A DNA stretch of 64,000 nt. Origin: Pseudomonadota bacterium (GTDB lineage Bacteria > Myxococcota_A > Polyangia > Polyangiales > Polyangiaceae). Each line of letters opens with the position of its first letter. Position 1 is the first letter of the stretch. The translations under genes were made by a program, and so were the position numbers. A model generated the notes under the pieces. It saw nothing but the letters and a program-made list of their open reading frames with translations, had not been told where the DNA came from and made no database searches. Below, piece after piece: positions 17,539 through 26,064 of the stretch. Location of the stretch: contig JAEWRL010000087.1 of assembly GCA_023398955.1 (NCBI GenBank), positions 1-64,000 on the forward strand, read 5' to 3'.

Positions 17539-18999
17539 ATGACTAGGAGCGCTCGGTTTCTGCGGCGCGACGGCCGCCTTTTGATATGCGCCTTGCTGCT
17601 TGCGCTGCCTCAGCTTGTCCTGACCTGGGGGTTCACTGTGGACGACGCTCTTATCGCGGCACGGGTGGCTCATCAGTGGGTTCGTGGCTTTGGCTATGCA
17701 TTCAACCCCGGTGGCGGCGTGGTCGACGCGGTGACTCCACTTGGTTGGGCGGCTTGTCTTGCCCCCTTTGCGGGCTCGAGTCCCTGGCATGCACTGATGG
17801 CGGCCCGCTGGATTGGCGTTGTGGGCTGGGCTTTGGCTGTGTGCATCGTGTTCCGCGAAGTTGAGGCGATGCAGGTCGGGAAGGGGCGTTGGTGGGTCCT
17901 CGGCCTACTCTTCGTCAGCTCACCCCCCGCGGCATGGGCGTCGTCTGGCATGGAGACCGGATTGGTGACCCTTCTAGGGGCTTTGGCGTTGCGTCCCAGC
18001 CGCGCGGCTCCCCTCGCTGCCGGAGTCGCGGCCGCACTGCGGCCCGAGATGATCCCGTGGGCCTGCGTGTTGGCTGCGGGGACTCAGGTGGCGAGCGGGC
18101 CAGCCGCCGACACGCGGCTTGCGCCGTGGCGCGCTCTGAAGGGCCTGGCTGCAGTGGCGGTTCCGGTCGGAGTAGTGCTTGGGCTGCGTGGCCTGTTCTT
18201 CGGTGCACCGACACCGTTGTCACTTATCGCGAAGCCACCCGATCTCGCGTACGGCGTGCGATACCTTCTCACGTCGCTGCTGTGGGCCGGTCCGTTCTGG
18301 TTCCTCGTGACAAGAAGCGGGTGGCCGGCGCTCGAAGGTCGGTATCGCGCCATGGCAGCCTCCGTTGTAGTGCACGCGGGTGCCGTCTGTCTGGCGGGGG
18401 GGGATTGGATGCCCCTCTTTCGGCTTTGGGTGCCTATCTGGCCGTGTTTGATCGTTCTTGGGGCAGCGCTGAGTCGCCACGCCTCCAGAAAGGGCAACAC
18501 CGCGCGGTTGGTTGCGGCGGCAGTCGTGTCGCTTTCTATCGGATGGGTCAGTGCGTTGCCTGGCCGCAACGTGCTCCAGACACGAGCGGCCTGGGTCGCG
18601 CAACTGGCTCCTGCGCTCACGGACGAGGACATCGTCGGTACGCTTGATGCGGGATGGGTCGGCGCGGCTGCCCCCGGCGTAGTCGTGGACTTCGCCGGAG
18701 TTACTAATCCAGAGGTCGCCCATATGGCCGGCCCGCACCATGCGAAGCATCTCGACCGGGGCTACCTGAACCGCCGACGCATCAATGTCCTGGTCCTCCT
18801 CCTCAGTGACGCGCGTGGGGTTCGCGGGAGGGGGATAGAGCTAGTTTTCGAGCGGCCAGTCGAGACGCGGCTAGTTAGTCAGGAGGGGTTCCACGAATTC
18901 CGCGCGGTCCAGGTTATCTCGAGCGAGTTCGCCCCGCAGAGGTACCTGGTGCTCCGGCGCGATCCGGCCCCGCTTCGAGGCGCACTCGGGCCGAGCTAG
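17539..18999 (+). CDS. GT-C superfamily membrane glycosyltransferase
   Basis: About 486 residues with around ten hydrophobic helices. After the first helix there is the acidic loop WGFTVDDALIAARVAHQW followed by GFGYAFNPGGGVVDAVTPLGW. This DD-x-L/F-I motif and the G-x-x-FN-P-G segment are typical of polyprenyl-phosphate-sugar-dependent enzymes of the AftB/ArnT-like class, which transfer a sugar to a surface polymer or lipid on the outer face of the inner membrane. The C-terminal 150 residues form a periplasmic domain (TLDAGWVGAAAPGVVVDFAG, then NPEVAH). Donor and acceptor are unknown. A TTG at 17521 is an alternative start, but GAGGAG abuts it without a spacer, so the ATG at 17539 is preferred. 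Its stop codon overlaps that of the convergent kinase gene. Confidence 0.75.
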   Translation: MTRSARFLRRDGRLLICALLLALPQLVLTWGFTVDDALIAARVAHQWVRGFGYAFNPGGGVVDAVTPLGWAACLAPFAGSSPWHALMAARWIGVVGWALAVCIVFREVEAMQVGKGRWWVLGLLFVSSPPAAWASSGMETGLVTLLGALALRPSRAAPLAAGVAAALRPEMIPWACVLAAGTQVASGPAADTRLAPWRALKGLAAVAVPVGVVLGLRGLFFGAPTPLSLIAKPPDLAYGVRYLLTSLLWAGPFWFLVTRSGWPALEGRYRAMAASVVVHAGAVCLAGGDWMPLFRLWVPIWPCLIVLGAALSRHASRKGNTARLVAAAVVSLSIGWVSALPGRNVLQTRAAWVAQLAPALTDEDIVGTLDAGWVGAAAPGVVVDFAGVTNPEVAHMAGPHHAKHLDRGYLNRRRINVLVLLLSDARGVRGRGIELVFERPVETRLVSQEGFHEFRAVQVISSEFAPQRYLVLRRDPAPLRGALGPS

Positions 19000-20627
19000 G
19001 CATTCGGGATCGAGAGTAGCGCCTCCCGGAGCTGCGAGGCGCTCTGGAATCGTTGATCTGCGTCGACGGCAAGGGCTCGTTCGAGAACGGGCTGCCAAGG
19101 AGCGGATAGCGAAGCGGCTCGCAACCGGTCCGTCACGAACGTCGCGCCGTGCACGCTCTCGCCAGGCGCTGACACCGGCCAGAACGGCTCGCCTGTTGCG
19201 CACTCGAACAGGAGGCTTCCAAGTGCAAATACGTCGGATCGCGCGTCAGCGGGCGCCGCTGCTCGCTGTTCGGGAGCCATGTAGCCCGGTGTACCGAGTG
19301 CAATCCCCGGCTCGGTCAGCTCAGCGTCGTCCCACGCGATCTTGGCTACTCCGAAATCGAATAGGGTGACATGCGGCGCCCCGACGGCATTCCACGAAAC
19401 GTTCACGTTGGCGGGTTTCAGGTCCCGATGAATGATGCCAGCCGAGTGCACCGCCTCGACTGCTTCACAGAGCCCCAGGGCGATGGACCACAGCGCGTCC
19501 CCGCGCAGCGGCCCGGCCCGTTCGATCAGGGCCAAGAGTGTTTCCCCCTGGAGGCGCTCGAGCACCAGATAGAAGCTTCCGTCGCTCAGCTCACCCGTGT
19601 TGAGCAGCTTCACGACGTTCGGATGTGCGATTCGTGTCAACGCCCAGGCTTCGCGGCGTAGGCGCCCGTCCGCCTGCGAATCGTGTCGCGCCGATGTCTT
19701 GAGCAGCTTCACCGCGACGGCTGCGCCGTCCGACACCCGGGTAGCGTTCCAGATGGCGCTCGAGGCGCCCACCCCAAGGCGACGACCCAGCCGATACTGG
19801 CCTGCCAACACCCTTCCCGTTTGCAGTGAGGCGGTGAGGCGGCGCGCTCGGTCACCCAGCTTCGCGGCGCGTTCCAGCGCAGCGAGCCTCATGGTCTGTC
19901 CCCTCCAAGAGCGTCGACGCTGGGCAGCAATTCCGTAGAGAGTGCTCGCTGCCACTCCGGCGCCCAATGCCGAGAGTCCTGCCGAGAGGGTGCCTTGGGT
20001 TCCGGCGATCGCACCCTGGACTGCGAGGATACTCGCTGCAGCAGCGGTGCCAACGATTGCACCCGGCAACAGAACTGGGGCGCTCCATGTCACGACGAAG
20101 TGTTGTCGCGCCTCCGAGGACTCGATCCGCACGCGTCCACGAGGTAAGCCGAAGAGCTCCGGAAGACTCGCCAGCTCAGCTTCGCGTGCGGCGGAGCAGA
20201 GCTCGCCGATGGCTGCTTCCTCATGGCGGAGGGCGACAGAGCCTTCCCACTGTGATGGCGCGAGGCGCTCGGTCATCCAACCATCTGTGGGCACGTCGCC
20301 CCCGTGGTCGCCCAGCTGGGCGAACGCTTGTGCCGGGCTTTGTGCACCGCGGAGCACGCGCGCCCACGCGGCTAGACACGTGGGGTGCCGCGGAGCGTTC
20401 GATCCCTTCAAGCTGGCCAGTCCCCGCGACTCCGCGAAACGCTGGAGCGCTTCATGCCAGATGCTTGCGGGAAGTGGTGCGGTCTCGTCTTCCAGCGCTT
20501 CGGGGGCTAGACCGAGGAGCTTCAAGAAGCGGGCGCCGGCTATGACACCGCTGTCCGCGACCACTGACAACCACAAGACCTTGACGCGATAAACCGTCGT
20601 CACCTGCAGGTCGAGTTTTGGCTCCAC
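18996..20627 (-). CDS. Hanks-type Ser/Thr protein kinase with N-terminal sensor-like region
   Basis: A 543-residue protein. The kinase domain fills the C-terminal half, from about residue 275: YRLGRRLGVGASSAIW (Gly-rich loop), VAVKLL (ATP Lys), HRDLKPANVNVSW (catalytic loop), LFDFGVAKI (metal Asp), GTPGYMAPEQ (activation segment end), and DARSDVFALGSLL. All catalytic residues are present, so it should be active. Residues 185-235 are hydrophobic and Gly/Ala-rich and could be one or two membrane helices. The N-terminal 170 residues weakly resemble the sensor domain found in OruR-like AraC regulators; I would not rely on that. Such kinases are numerous in myxobacteria. It diverges from the lptA-like gene and is convergent with the glycosyltransferase gene. 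Confidence 0.9.
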   Translation of the reverse strand: MEPKLDLQVTTVYRVKVLWLSVVADSGVIAGARFLKLLGLAPEALEDETAPLPASIWHEALQRFAESRGLASLKGSNAPRHPTCLAAWARVLRGAQSPAQAFAQLGDHGGDVPTDGWMTERLAPSQWEGSVALRHEEAAIGELCSAAREAELASLPELFGLPRGRVRIESSEARQHFVVTWSAPVLLPGAIVGTAAAASILAVQGAIAGTQGTLSAGLSALGAGVAASTLYGIAAQRRRSWRGQTMRLAALERAAKLGDRARRLTASLQTGRVLAGQYRLGRRLGVGASSAIWNATRVSDGAAVAVKLLKTSARHDSQADGRLRREAWALTRIAHPNVVKLLNTGELSDGSFYLVLERLQGETLLALIERAGPLRGDALWSIALGLCEAVEAVHSAGIIHRDLKPANVNVSWNAVGAPHVTLFDFGVAKIAWDDAELTEPGIALGTPGYMAPEQRAAAPADARSDVFALGSLLFECATGEPFWPVSAPGESVHGATFVTDRLRAASLSAPWQPVLERALAVDADQRFQSASQLREALLSIPNA

Positions 20628-20750
20628 GGCGTTCAGCCTCGACGGGGAAGTACCCCGAGCCGGGCTTCATCGCCAGGCCTCCCTGAATCTTCGCGAGCGT
20701 GCGCCGTCTTTGTGAGTAAGACTTGGGGGTCGGAAGCTTTCGGCAAGTCC

Positions 20751-21239
20751 ATGGAGAAGCACCTAGTCATCTTGGCAGCGGCGGCGTTCACGACGTCGAT
20801 GGTGTGGGTCAATGCCGATCAGTCGGCCCACGCTGGCCCTTTGGCCGTGGTAGCAGGTGAAGTCCTCGACGTGACGGCGGACGCACTCGAGGTGAACATC
20901 GAAGCCGGGACTGCGGTCCTCGATGGAAACGTTTCGGTGAAGCTCGGCGAGCTCCGGGTCGACTGCCCCAGGGTGGAGATTCGTTATGACGATGCGCCAC
21001 GAGTCAAATGGGCGAGGGGCAGCGGCGGTGTTCACGCGGAGATGCGCGGCATCGTTGCAGATGCGGCGGTGGTTCAGGTGAACGTCGCAGAGCGCCGAGT
21101 GAAGCTCACCGGAGGCGTCAAGCTCGCGCGCGGCCGAGGCTGGGTTCATGCTGATGAGGCCACCATCGACATCAAGACGCGGCACGTGACGCTGAGCGAT
21201 GTAAAGGGCTCCATCCCGGTGAGCGCTCCCTCTCGCTAG
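20751..21239 (+). CDS. lptA: LptA/OstA-like periplasmic LPS transport protein
   Basis: A 162-residue protein with a signal peptide ending about QSAHA. The mature part has the beta-jellyroll pattern of the OstA/LptA domain: VTADALEVNIEAGTAVLDG, NVSVKLGELRVDCPRVEIRY, then the repeat VVQVNVAERRVKLTGGVKL and the ending ATIDIKTRHVTLSDVKG. LptA links the inner-membrane LPS extractor to the outer-membrane LptDE in the periplasmic bridge. It lies ten bases before the lptB-like gene, the order seen in other Gram-negative bacteria. No lptC is seen next to it, although lptC often sits upstream. The ATG at 20751 starts the signal peptide; the frame is open 13 codons further. Confidence 0.8.
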   Translation: MEKHLVILAAAAFTTSMVWVNADQSAHAGPLAVVAGEVLDVTADALEVNIEAGTAVLDGNVSVKLGELRVDCPRVEIRYDDAPRVKWARGSGGVHAEMRGIVADAAVVQVNVAERRVKLTGGVKLARGRGWVHADEATIDIKTRHVTLSDVKGSIPVSAPSR

Positions 21240-21249
21240 AAGTGGACCG

Positions 21250-21954
21250 TTGCAGGTAGCACGTCTCAGGGCAAGCGGGGTCTCCCTGCGCTACGGGAAG
21301 CAAGAGATCCTGAGAGGGCTCGAGTTTGCCGCGACGGGTGGTCGTGTCATTGGCGTCCTGGGCCCAAGCGGGGCAGGAAAGAGCTCCCTCTTCAAAGTGC
21401 TTGTCGGCGACGAGCAGCTGAGCTCTGGGAGCGTCCATCTCGACGGTGTCGACGTCACGGAACTCCCGCTTTGGAAACGTGCGCGCCTGGGGATGAGCTA
21501 TCTTCCGCAGGAGCCGAGCGTCCTCTTCGGTTGCACGGTCCGTCAGAACATAACGACCTTCGAGCGAGCTCTGGGAAGCAGGAAGAGGGCAGGGCGGCGG
21601 GATTGGCTCGCGGAGTTCGGCCTGGAAGGCCAAGCTGCAACGCCGGTCGATGACCTTTCAGGCGGCGAGCGCCGCCGAGTCGAGCTCATCCGAACCCTCT
21701 TGCCCGAGGCGTCGACCTACTTGCTCGACGAGCCGTTCGCCGGCCTCGATCCATCGCGTGTAGAACGAATCGGCGCTATTGTTCGTGGAGAGGCGGCGCG
21801 GGGGGCGCTCGTCCTGCTCTCCGATCACCGCATCGGGGATGTGATGTCGCTTTGCGACGAGGCATGGTTGCTCGTAGATGGCCGCATCTCCCTGCAGACC
21901 GACCCTGCAACCTTCGTGGATCATCCGGTGGTCCGAGCCCGCTACCTGCAGTGA
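21250..21954 (+). CDS. lptB: LPS export ABC transporter ATPase
   Basis: A 234-residue ABC ATPase with Walker A GPSGAGKSS (about residue 38), Q-loop YLPQEPSVLF (about 85), signature DLSGGERRRVE (about 137), Walker B TYLLDEPFAG (about 156) and switch His in LLSDHRIGDV. The arrangement, length and position between lptA and rpoN match LptB, which powers LPS extraction with LptF/LptG. The start is taken as the TTG at 21250, because no ATG lies ahead of the first strand; the true start could be a little different. The gap to rpoN is about 213 bases. Confidence 0.88.
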   Translation: MQVARLRASGVSLRYGKQEILRGLEFAATGGRVIGVLGPSGAGKSSLFKVLVGDEQLSSGSVHLDGVDVTELPLWKRARLGMSYLPQEPSVLFGCTVRQNITTFERALGSRKRAGRRDWLAEFGLEGQAATPVDDLSGGERRRVELIRTLLPEASTYLLDEPFAGLDPSRVERIGAIVRGEAARGALVLLSDHRIGDVMSLCDEAWLLVDGRISLQTDPATFVDHPVVRARYLQ

Positions 21955-22167
21955 TAGTGGACGGCGTCGACAGCGAGGCTCGGCTCTGGGGCCGCGGCTC
22001 GCATGCCACGGTTCGCAGCGCCGGTTTTTCCCAGGCCAGGGGAGCGCTGGGGGCTTCCCGTTTCGTCGGCCGAGCCGCAAGAATAGCTTCCACCGATTGC
22101 CACGACACCCCAGCGTGGTGTTACACTGACCTGGCCGATGGGGCACGTCGGCGTTTGGGCATATTCA

Positions 22168-23664
22168 ATGGAGATCAAGCAGCAACTACGCCTCACGCAG
22201 CAGCTGGTGATGACCCCCCAGCTTCAGCAAGCGATCCGGTTACTGCAATTGTCGCGCCTGGAGCTGGTGGACGAGGTCCGGAAGGAGCTCGACAATAACC
22301 CGGTACTCAGCGAAGAAGACGCTGACGGTGGGAGGGGGCGCAGCGAACCGGATGGCGAAGCGAACAGGGGGAAGTCACCAGACGACGATTCTGTCCCTCG
22401 CCACGAGCGCGGCAACGTTTCCATGGACGACGAGCGTGCAGTCAGGGAGGTCGACTGGGAGAAGTTCCTGGAGAACCGCACCTTGCAGCAGCCCACCCCA
22501 GGACAGCGCGGCGGCTTCGAGGAGCTCCCGCCCATCGAGCAGAATCTAACGAAGCCGCGGAGCCTGCCGGACCACCTGCTGTGGCAATTGCAGATGAGCG
22601 ACTTCACTGATGTGGAGCGTCGTTTTGCAGAGTTGGTCATCGGGAATCTCGACGAGCGAGGGTACTTGGACCTTGCAGGCATCGAGCGGCCCGATGGTAC
22701 ACGGACGCCCGATCTGACTGTCGAGGATCTCGCGGAGGAGTCGGGGCTCCACGGTGATGACGCCCCCCTTGTGTTGGAGATGATACAAAACTTCGACCCA
22801 ATCGGAGTCGCGTCCCGGGACTTGCGCGAATGTCTCCTGGTGCAGGCTCGAGCGTTCGGCTACGAAGACGTCGAGATCGAGATCATCGAGAAACACCTGC
22901 ATCATCTCGAACGGCACAACTACCAGGCGATCGCTCGCGAGATGAAACTCTCGATCGAGGAAGTCTACGAAGCCGCCAAGGAGATTCAGAAGCTAGAGAG
23001 TCGGCCTGCCCGCAACTTCGTCGATGCCGATGACCGAACCATCGGTATCACGCCGGATGTCTACGTGATCAAGGATGGCAGCGAGTTCGTCGTGGTAGAC
23101 AATGATCGCGGCATGCAGCGTCTCTTCATCAACGAAGCGTTGACGAAGCGGTTGATGCAGGACCCCACTGCCAAGGAGTTCGTCGGGGAAAAGCTGCGGA
23201 ACGCGCAGTGGCTGATCAGGGCCATCGAACAACGACGCAAGACCATCATTCGCGTTGCTGAGTGTATCGTGGAGAAGCAACGGCCTTTCTTCGAGCGGGG
23301 AGTCGAGTGCCTCAAGCCGATGATCCTTCGCGATGTCGCAGAGGCCGTGGGAATGCACGAATCCACGATTTCCCGAGTGACGACCAACAAGTACATGCAC
23401 ACTCCGCAGGGCCTTTTCGAGCTGAAGTACTTCTTCAATTCGAGCATCCGCAGGGTAGCGAACGAGGACATCGCGAGCGAAAGCGTCAAGCAAGCAATCA
23501 AGAAGCTGATCGAAGCCGAGGACAAGTCGAATCCCCTCAGCGACCAGGCGCTCGTGGAAATGCTCGTGAAGAATGACGGCATCAAGATTGCACGACGAAC
23601 AGTGGCCAAGTACCGGGAAATGCTTGGAATACTCGCTTCATCCAAACGCAAACGGCTCTTCTGA
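22168..23664 (+). CDS. rpoN: RNA polymerase sigma-54 factor
   Basis: A 498-residue sigma factor that recognises -24/-12 promoters and depends on AAA+ activators. Region I is the Gln- and Leu-rich start QQLRLTQQLVMTPQLQQAIR. The acidic region II covers about residues 50-110. The core-binding domain follows (LPDHLLWQLQMSDF onward). Near the end are the helix-turn-helix MHESTISRVTTNKYMHTPQG and the RpoN box ARRTVAKYREMLG (about 478), followed by a short basic tail. Length is normal. The ATG at 22168 fits the usual MxLKQxLxLxQ start; an ATG ten codons upstream is possible. It is placed in the classic lptB-rpoN-hpf order. Confidence 0.98.
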   Translation: MEIKQQLRLTQQLVMTPQLQQAIRLLQLSRLELVDEVRKELDNNPVLSEEDADGGRGRSEPDGEANRGKSPDDDSVPRHERGNVSMDDERAVREVDWEKFLENRTLQQPTPGQRGGFEELPPIEQNLTKPRSLPDHLLWQLQMSDFTDVERRFAELVIGNLDERGYLDLAGIERPDGTRTPDLTVEDLAEESGLHGDDAPLVLEMIQNFDPIGVASRDLRECLLVQARAFGYEDVEIEIIEKHLHHLERHNYQAIAREMKLSIEEVYEAAKEIQKLESRPARNFVDADDRTIGITPDVYVIKDGSEFVVVDNDRGMQRLFINEALTKRLMQDPTAKEFVGEKLRNAQWLIRAIEQRRKTIIRVAECIVEKQRPFFERGVECLKPMILRDVAEAVGMHESTISRVTTNKYMHTPQGLFELKYFFNSSIRRVANEDIASESVKQAIKKLIEAEDKSNPLSDQALVEMLVKNDGIKIARRTVAKYREMLGILASSKRKRLF

Positions 23665-23996
23665 TCCAGGCTTGGGCCACTCTGGCGCGACCGGCGCCGC
23701 AGGAGCCGAACGCGCAGAGCGCTCCGCGGCGCCCACGGTTGCACGGGGGGACGGAGATGTGTGGGGAATCAGGGGGCGTCGTGTGGCGGAACCGAGGTGG
23801 GATGGTTTCTAATCGGGTGCAGGACCCCCGGGTCGTCTCCGTTTGACTCCTTTGCGGCGCCAGGGCCGGCTAGGTGGCGTCCCCCCGGTGCGATCCGGTC
23901 GAGGACCGCACCGCCCACTTCGTCGGGTGTTGCGTCGGTCAGGGTCGCCGAAGGCCGGCAACTTGGAGTATTCTTGAACGACTTCCAGGAGGTCCA
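23665..23996. other. Spacer between rpoN and hpf
   Basis: About 332 bases without a supported gene. Frames crossing it are extensions of hpf or opposite-strand shadows. It ends with a near-perfect ribosome binding site (AGGAGGTCC) for hpf. No sigma-54 promoter or terminator could be recognised with confidence. Confidence 0.5.
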
Positions 23997-24374
23997 ATGA
24001 ACATCAGCATCACCTTCCGCCACATGGACGCCAGCCCCGCGATCAAGAACTACGCTGAAGAGAAGGTAGGCAAGTTGCAGAAATTCCTCAAGGAACCGAT
24101 GACGGCAAAGGTGACGCTATCACTAGAGAAGTTGGCTCATTCGGCGGAGGTTCGCCTGTCCAGCGGTGGTGAGCACGTCGAAGCGAAGGAAGTCGGCGAA
24201 GACCTGTACGCGTCGATTGACAAGGTCATCGACAAGCTCGAGCGCCAGATCCGAGGAAACAAGGAGACTGCCGTTGACAAGAAGCGCAGGTCACCTGCCA
24301 CCCTCAGAGCGGATCAGCCACCGAAGGCGTTCTTCGATGCCGCTGGCGGCGTACCGAAGAAGGCGGCCGATTGA
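23997..24374 (+). CDS. hpf: Ribosome hibernation promoting factor, short form
   Basis: A 125-residue protein that binds the 30S subunit and inactivates ribosomes in stationary phase. The N-terminal 95 residues carry the HPF/YfiA fold: MNISITFRHMDASPAIKNYA, KLQKFLKE, AEVRLSSGGEHVEAKEVGED and LYASIDKVIDKLERQI. The remaining 30 residues are a basic tail. The long-form C-terminal dimerisation domain is absent, so this would be a short HPF that usually works with RMF or alone. The start is clear from the AGGAGG sequence six bases before the ATG. It is followed by ptsN, as in many proteobacteria. Confidence 0.95.
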   Translation: MNISITFRHMDASPAIKNYAEEKVGKLQKFLKEPMTAKVTLSLEKLAHSAEVRLSSGGEHVEAKEVGEDLYASIDKVIDKLERQIRGNKETAVDKKRRSPATLRADQPPKAFFDAAGGVPKKAAD

Positions 24375-24521
24375 TCTCAGGGTCGCATCCTTGGCGCGAG
24401 GGAGAGTGGATTCCGCGGGGGGTTGACTCGGAAACCTGCTACTAGAGAGCTCGCGCTCATCGCGAGCCAGTTGGCAAGACGGGCGCGCCCCCGCACGATC
24501 CGACTCCCCAATTCGACCGCC

Positions 24522-24992
24522 ATGCGATTCAGCCAGATCCTCAGTCCCGAGCGGATCCTCGTCGACACAGACGGTAGCTTCGTTCGTGAGAAGAACGACG
24601 TCATGCGCCTGCTTGCAGGCCTGCTGGCCACCGAGGTGGAGCTCGGGCAGGAACAGGTCGAGCTCCTACTCGTGGAGAGAGAGAAGCTCCAGAGTACCGG
24701 TATTGGTGACGGAGTCGCTATTCCACATGCTTCGGCGGATGCGGCTCCGCGGCAGGCAGCGGCGCTGATCCTTTGCCCCCTCGGCGTGCCGTTCGGAGCG
24801 ATTGACGGTGCGCCGGTCACGATCATCTTCGGTGTGGTGGGGCCTCGACGCGCCACCGGCGACCACCTGCGGACGCTTGCGCGGATTTCTCGCCTTCTGC
24901 GGGACTCCGCGACGCGCGAGCGCCTGACAAAGGCGGTGTCGCCCGCGGCGGCCTTCGAGCTGATTCGAGCTCAAGACGAAGCCATGGGGTGA
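24522..24992 (+). CDS. ptsN: PTS EIIA-Ntr regulatory phosphocarrier
   Basis: A 156-residue EIIA of the fructose/nitrogen class. The phosphorylated histidine lies in TGIGDGVAIPH, about residue 68. The family continues with QAAALILCPLGVPFGAIDG and the closing helix LRTLARISRLLRD. EIIA-Ntr receives phosphate from HPr and acts as a regulator of other proteins instead of carrying sugar. The ATG at 24522 gives the normal length and start (RFSQILSPERIL), but no good ribosome binding site precedes it; a TTG at 24423 would add 33 residues unlike the family. It lies seven bases before hprK. Confidence 0.93.
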   Translation: MRFSQILSPERILVDTDGSFVREKNDVMRLLAGLLATEVELGQEQVELLLVEREKLQSTGIGDGVAIPHASADAAPRQAAALILCPLGVPFGAIDGAPVTIIFGVVGPRRATGDHLRTLARISRLLRDSATRERLTKAVSPAAAFELIRAQDEAMG

Positions 24993-24999
24993 TCCGACG

Positions 25000-26064
25000 A
25001 TGACCGTGTACGAACCCCCCTCCGTGGCGCGCAGCATCACTACTCGCCAGCTATTGGACGATCCTGGCCTTCAGCTGAATGTGCGGCTGGTTGCCGGCGC
25101 GGCTGGTCTGGAGCGAGAGATCGGGCACCCCCGCATTCAGAAGTCGGGCCTCGCCATGGTCGGCCACATGCATGGCATCGTTCCGACACGAATCCAGGTG
25201 CTCGGAGAGACGGAGCTCAGCTACGCGGAGTCGTTGCCGCCGGAGAACCAGGTTGCAGCCGCGCGGAATCTGTTCTCTGCGGAGCTCGCGTGCGTCATGG
25301 TGACCCGCGGGATCGATCCTCCCCGGCCGTTCTGCGACGAAGCCGACTCCTCGGGTACTCCGCTCGTCGTGTGTACTGAGCGCTCCTCGACGGCGATCAC
25401 GTCGATTCACACTCTGCTTGATGAAAGGCTCGCGCCGCGAACGCGTATTCACGGTGTGCTCGTCGACGTATTCGAGGTGGGGGTCTTGCTCCTGGGCAAG
25501 AGCGGCATTGGGAAGAGCGAGTGCGCGCTGGAACTCGTCATGAACGGACATCGCCTGGTCGCGGACGACGTGATCGAATGCGATTACAAGCCGCCCGGCA
25601 TGGTGTTCGGGCAGCCAGCGGCCATGCTGCGACACCACATCGAGGTGCGCGGCCTTGGGATACTGAACATCAAGGACCTGTACGGAGTTACGGCCATCCG
25701 AGAGCGGAAGCGGGTCGACGTCGTCTGTCAGCTGGAGCTGTGGCGCGAGGATGCTACCTACGACCGCATCGGGCTCGACAGTCGGTTCCGCGAGATTCTG
25801 GGTGTGCCCATCCGCGAGGTCCGCCTGCCCGTGCGGCCCGGGCGCAACATGAGCGCGATCATAGAGATTGCAGCCCGCGTGGAGCTCTTGCGGCGCGCGG
25901 GGCACTTCCCAGGCAAGGATTTCATCGACAAGATTGACAGCCAGCTTGCCGGTTTGGGACCCCAGCCGCTGTCCGACTATCCTCGGAAGCCGGGCGAGGC
26001 ATTCGTTCGGGCGCCCAACGAGAGCTCAGCGCCTCCGCCGGTCGACGAAGAAGGGAAGCGCTGA
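25000..26064 (+). CDS. hprK: HPr kinase/phosphorylase
   Basis: A 354-residue enzyme that phosphorylates and dephosphorylates a serine of HPr. The N-terminal domain runs to about residue 150. The catalytic domain has the Walker A LLLGKSGIGKSECAL (about 165), LVADDVIE, and the family signature region IEVRGLGILNIKDLYG (about 215), with the basic VPIREVRLPVRPGRN segment near 290. Length is slightly above the usual 310-330 because of a disordered Pro-rich tail. In proteobacteria it occurs with ptsN and EI as part of a regulatory PTS. Its stop overlaps the rapZ start (TGATG), which implies translational coupling. Confidence 0.96.
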   Translation: MTVYEPPSVARSITTRQLLDDPGLQLNVRLVAGAAGLEREIGHPRIQKSGLAMVGHMHGIVPTRIQVLGETELSYAESLPPENQVAAARNLFSAELACVMVTRGIDPPRPFCDEADSSGTPLVVCTERSSTAITSIHTLLDERLAPRTRIHGVLVDVFEVGVLLLGKSGIGKSECALELVMNGHRLVADDVIECDYKPPGMVFGQPAAMLRHHIEVRGLGILNIKDLYGVTAIRERKRVDVVCQLELWREDATYDRIGLDSRFREILGVPIREVRLPVRPGRNMSAIIEIAARVELLRRAGHFPGKDFIDKIDSQLAGLGPQPLSDYPRKPGEAFVRAPNESSAPPPVDEEGKR

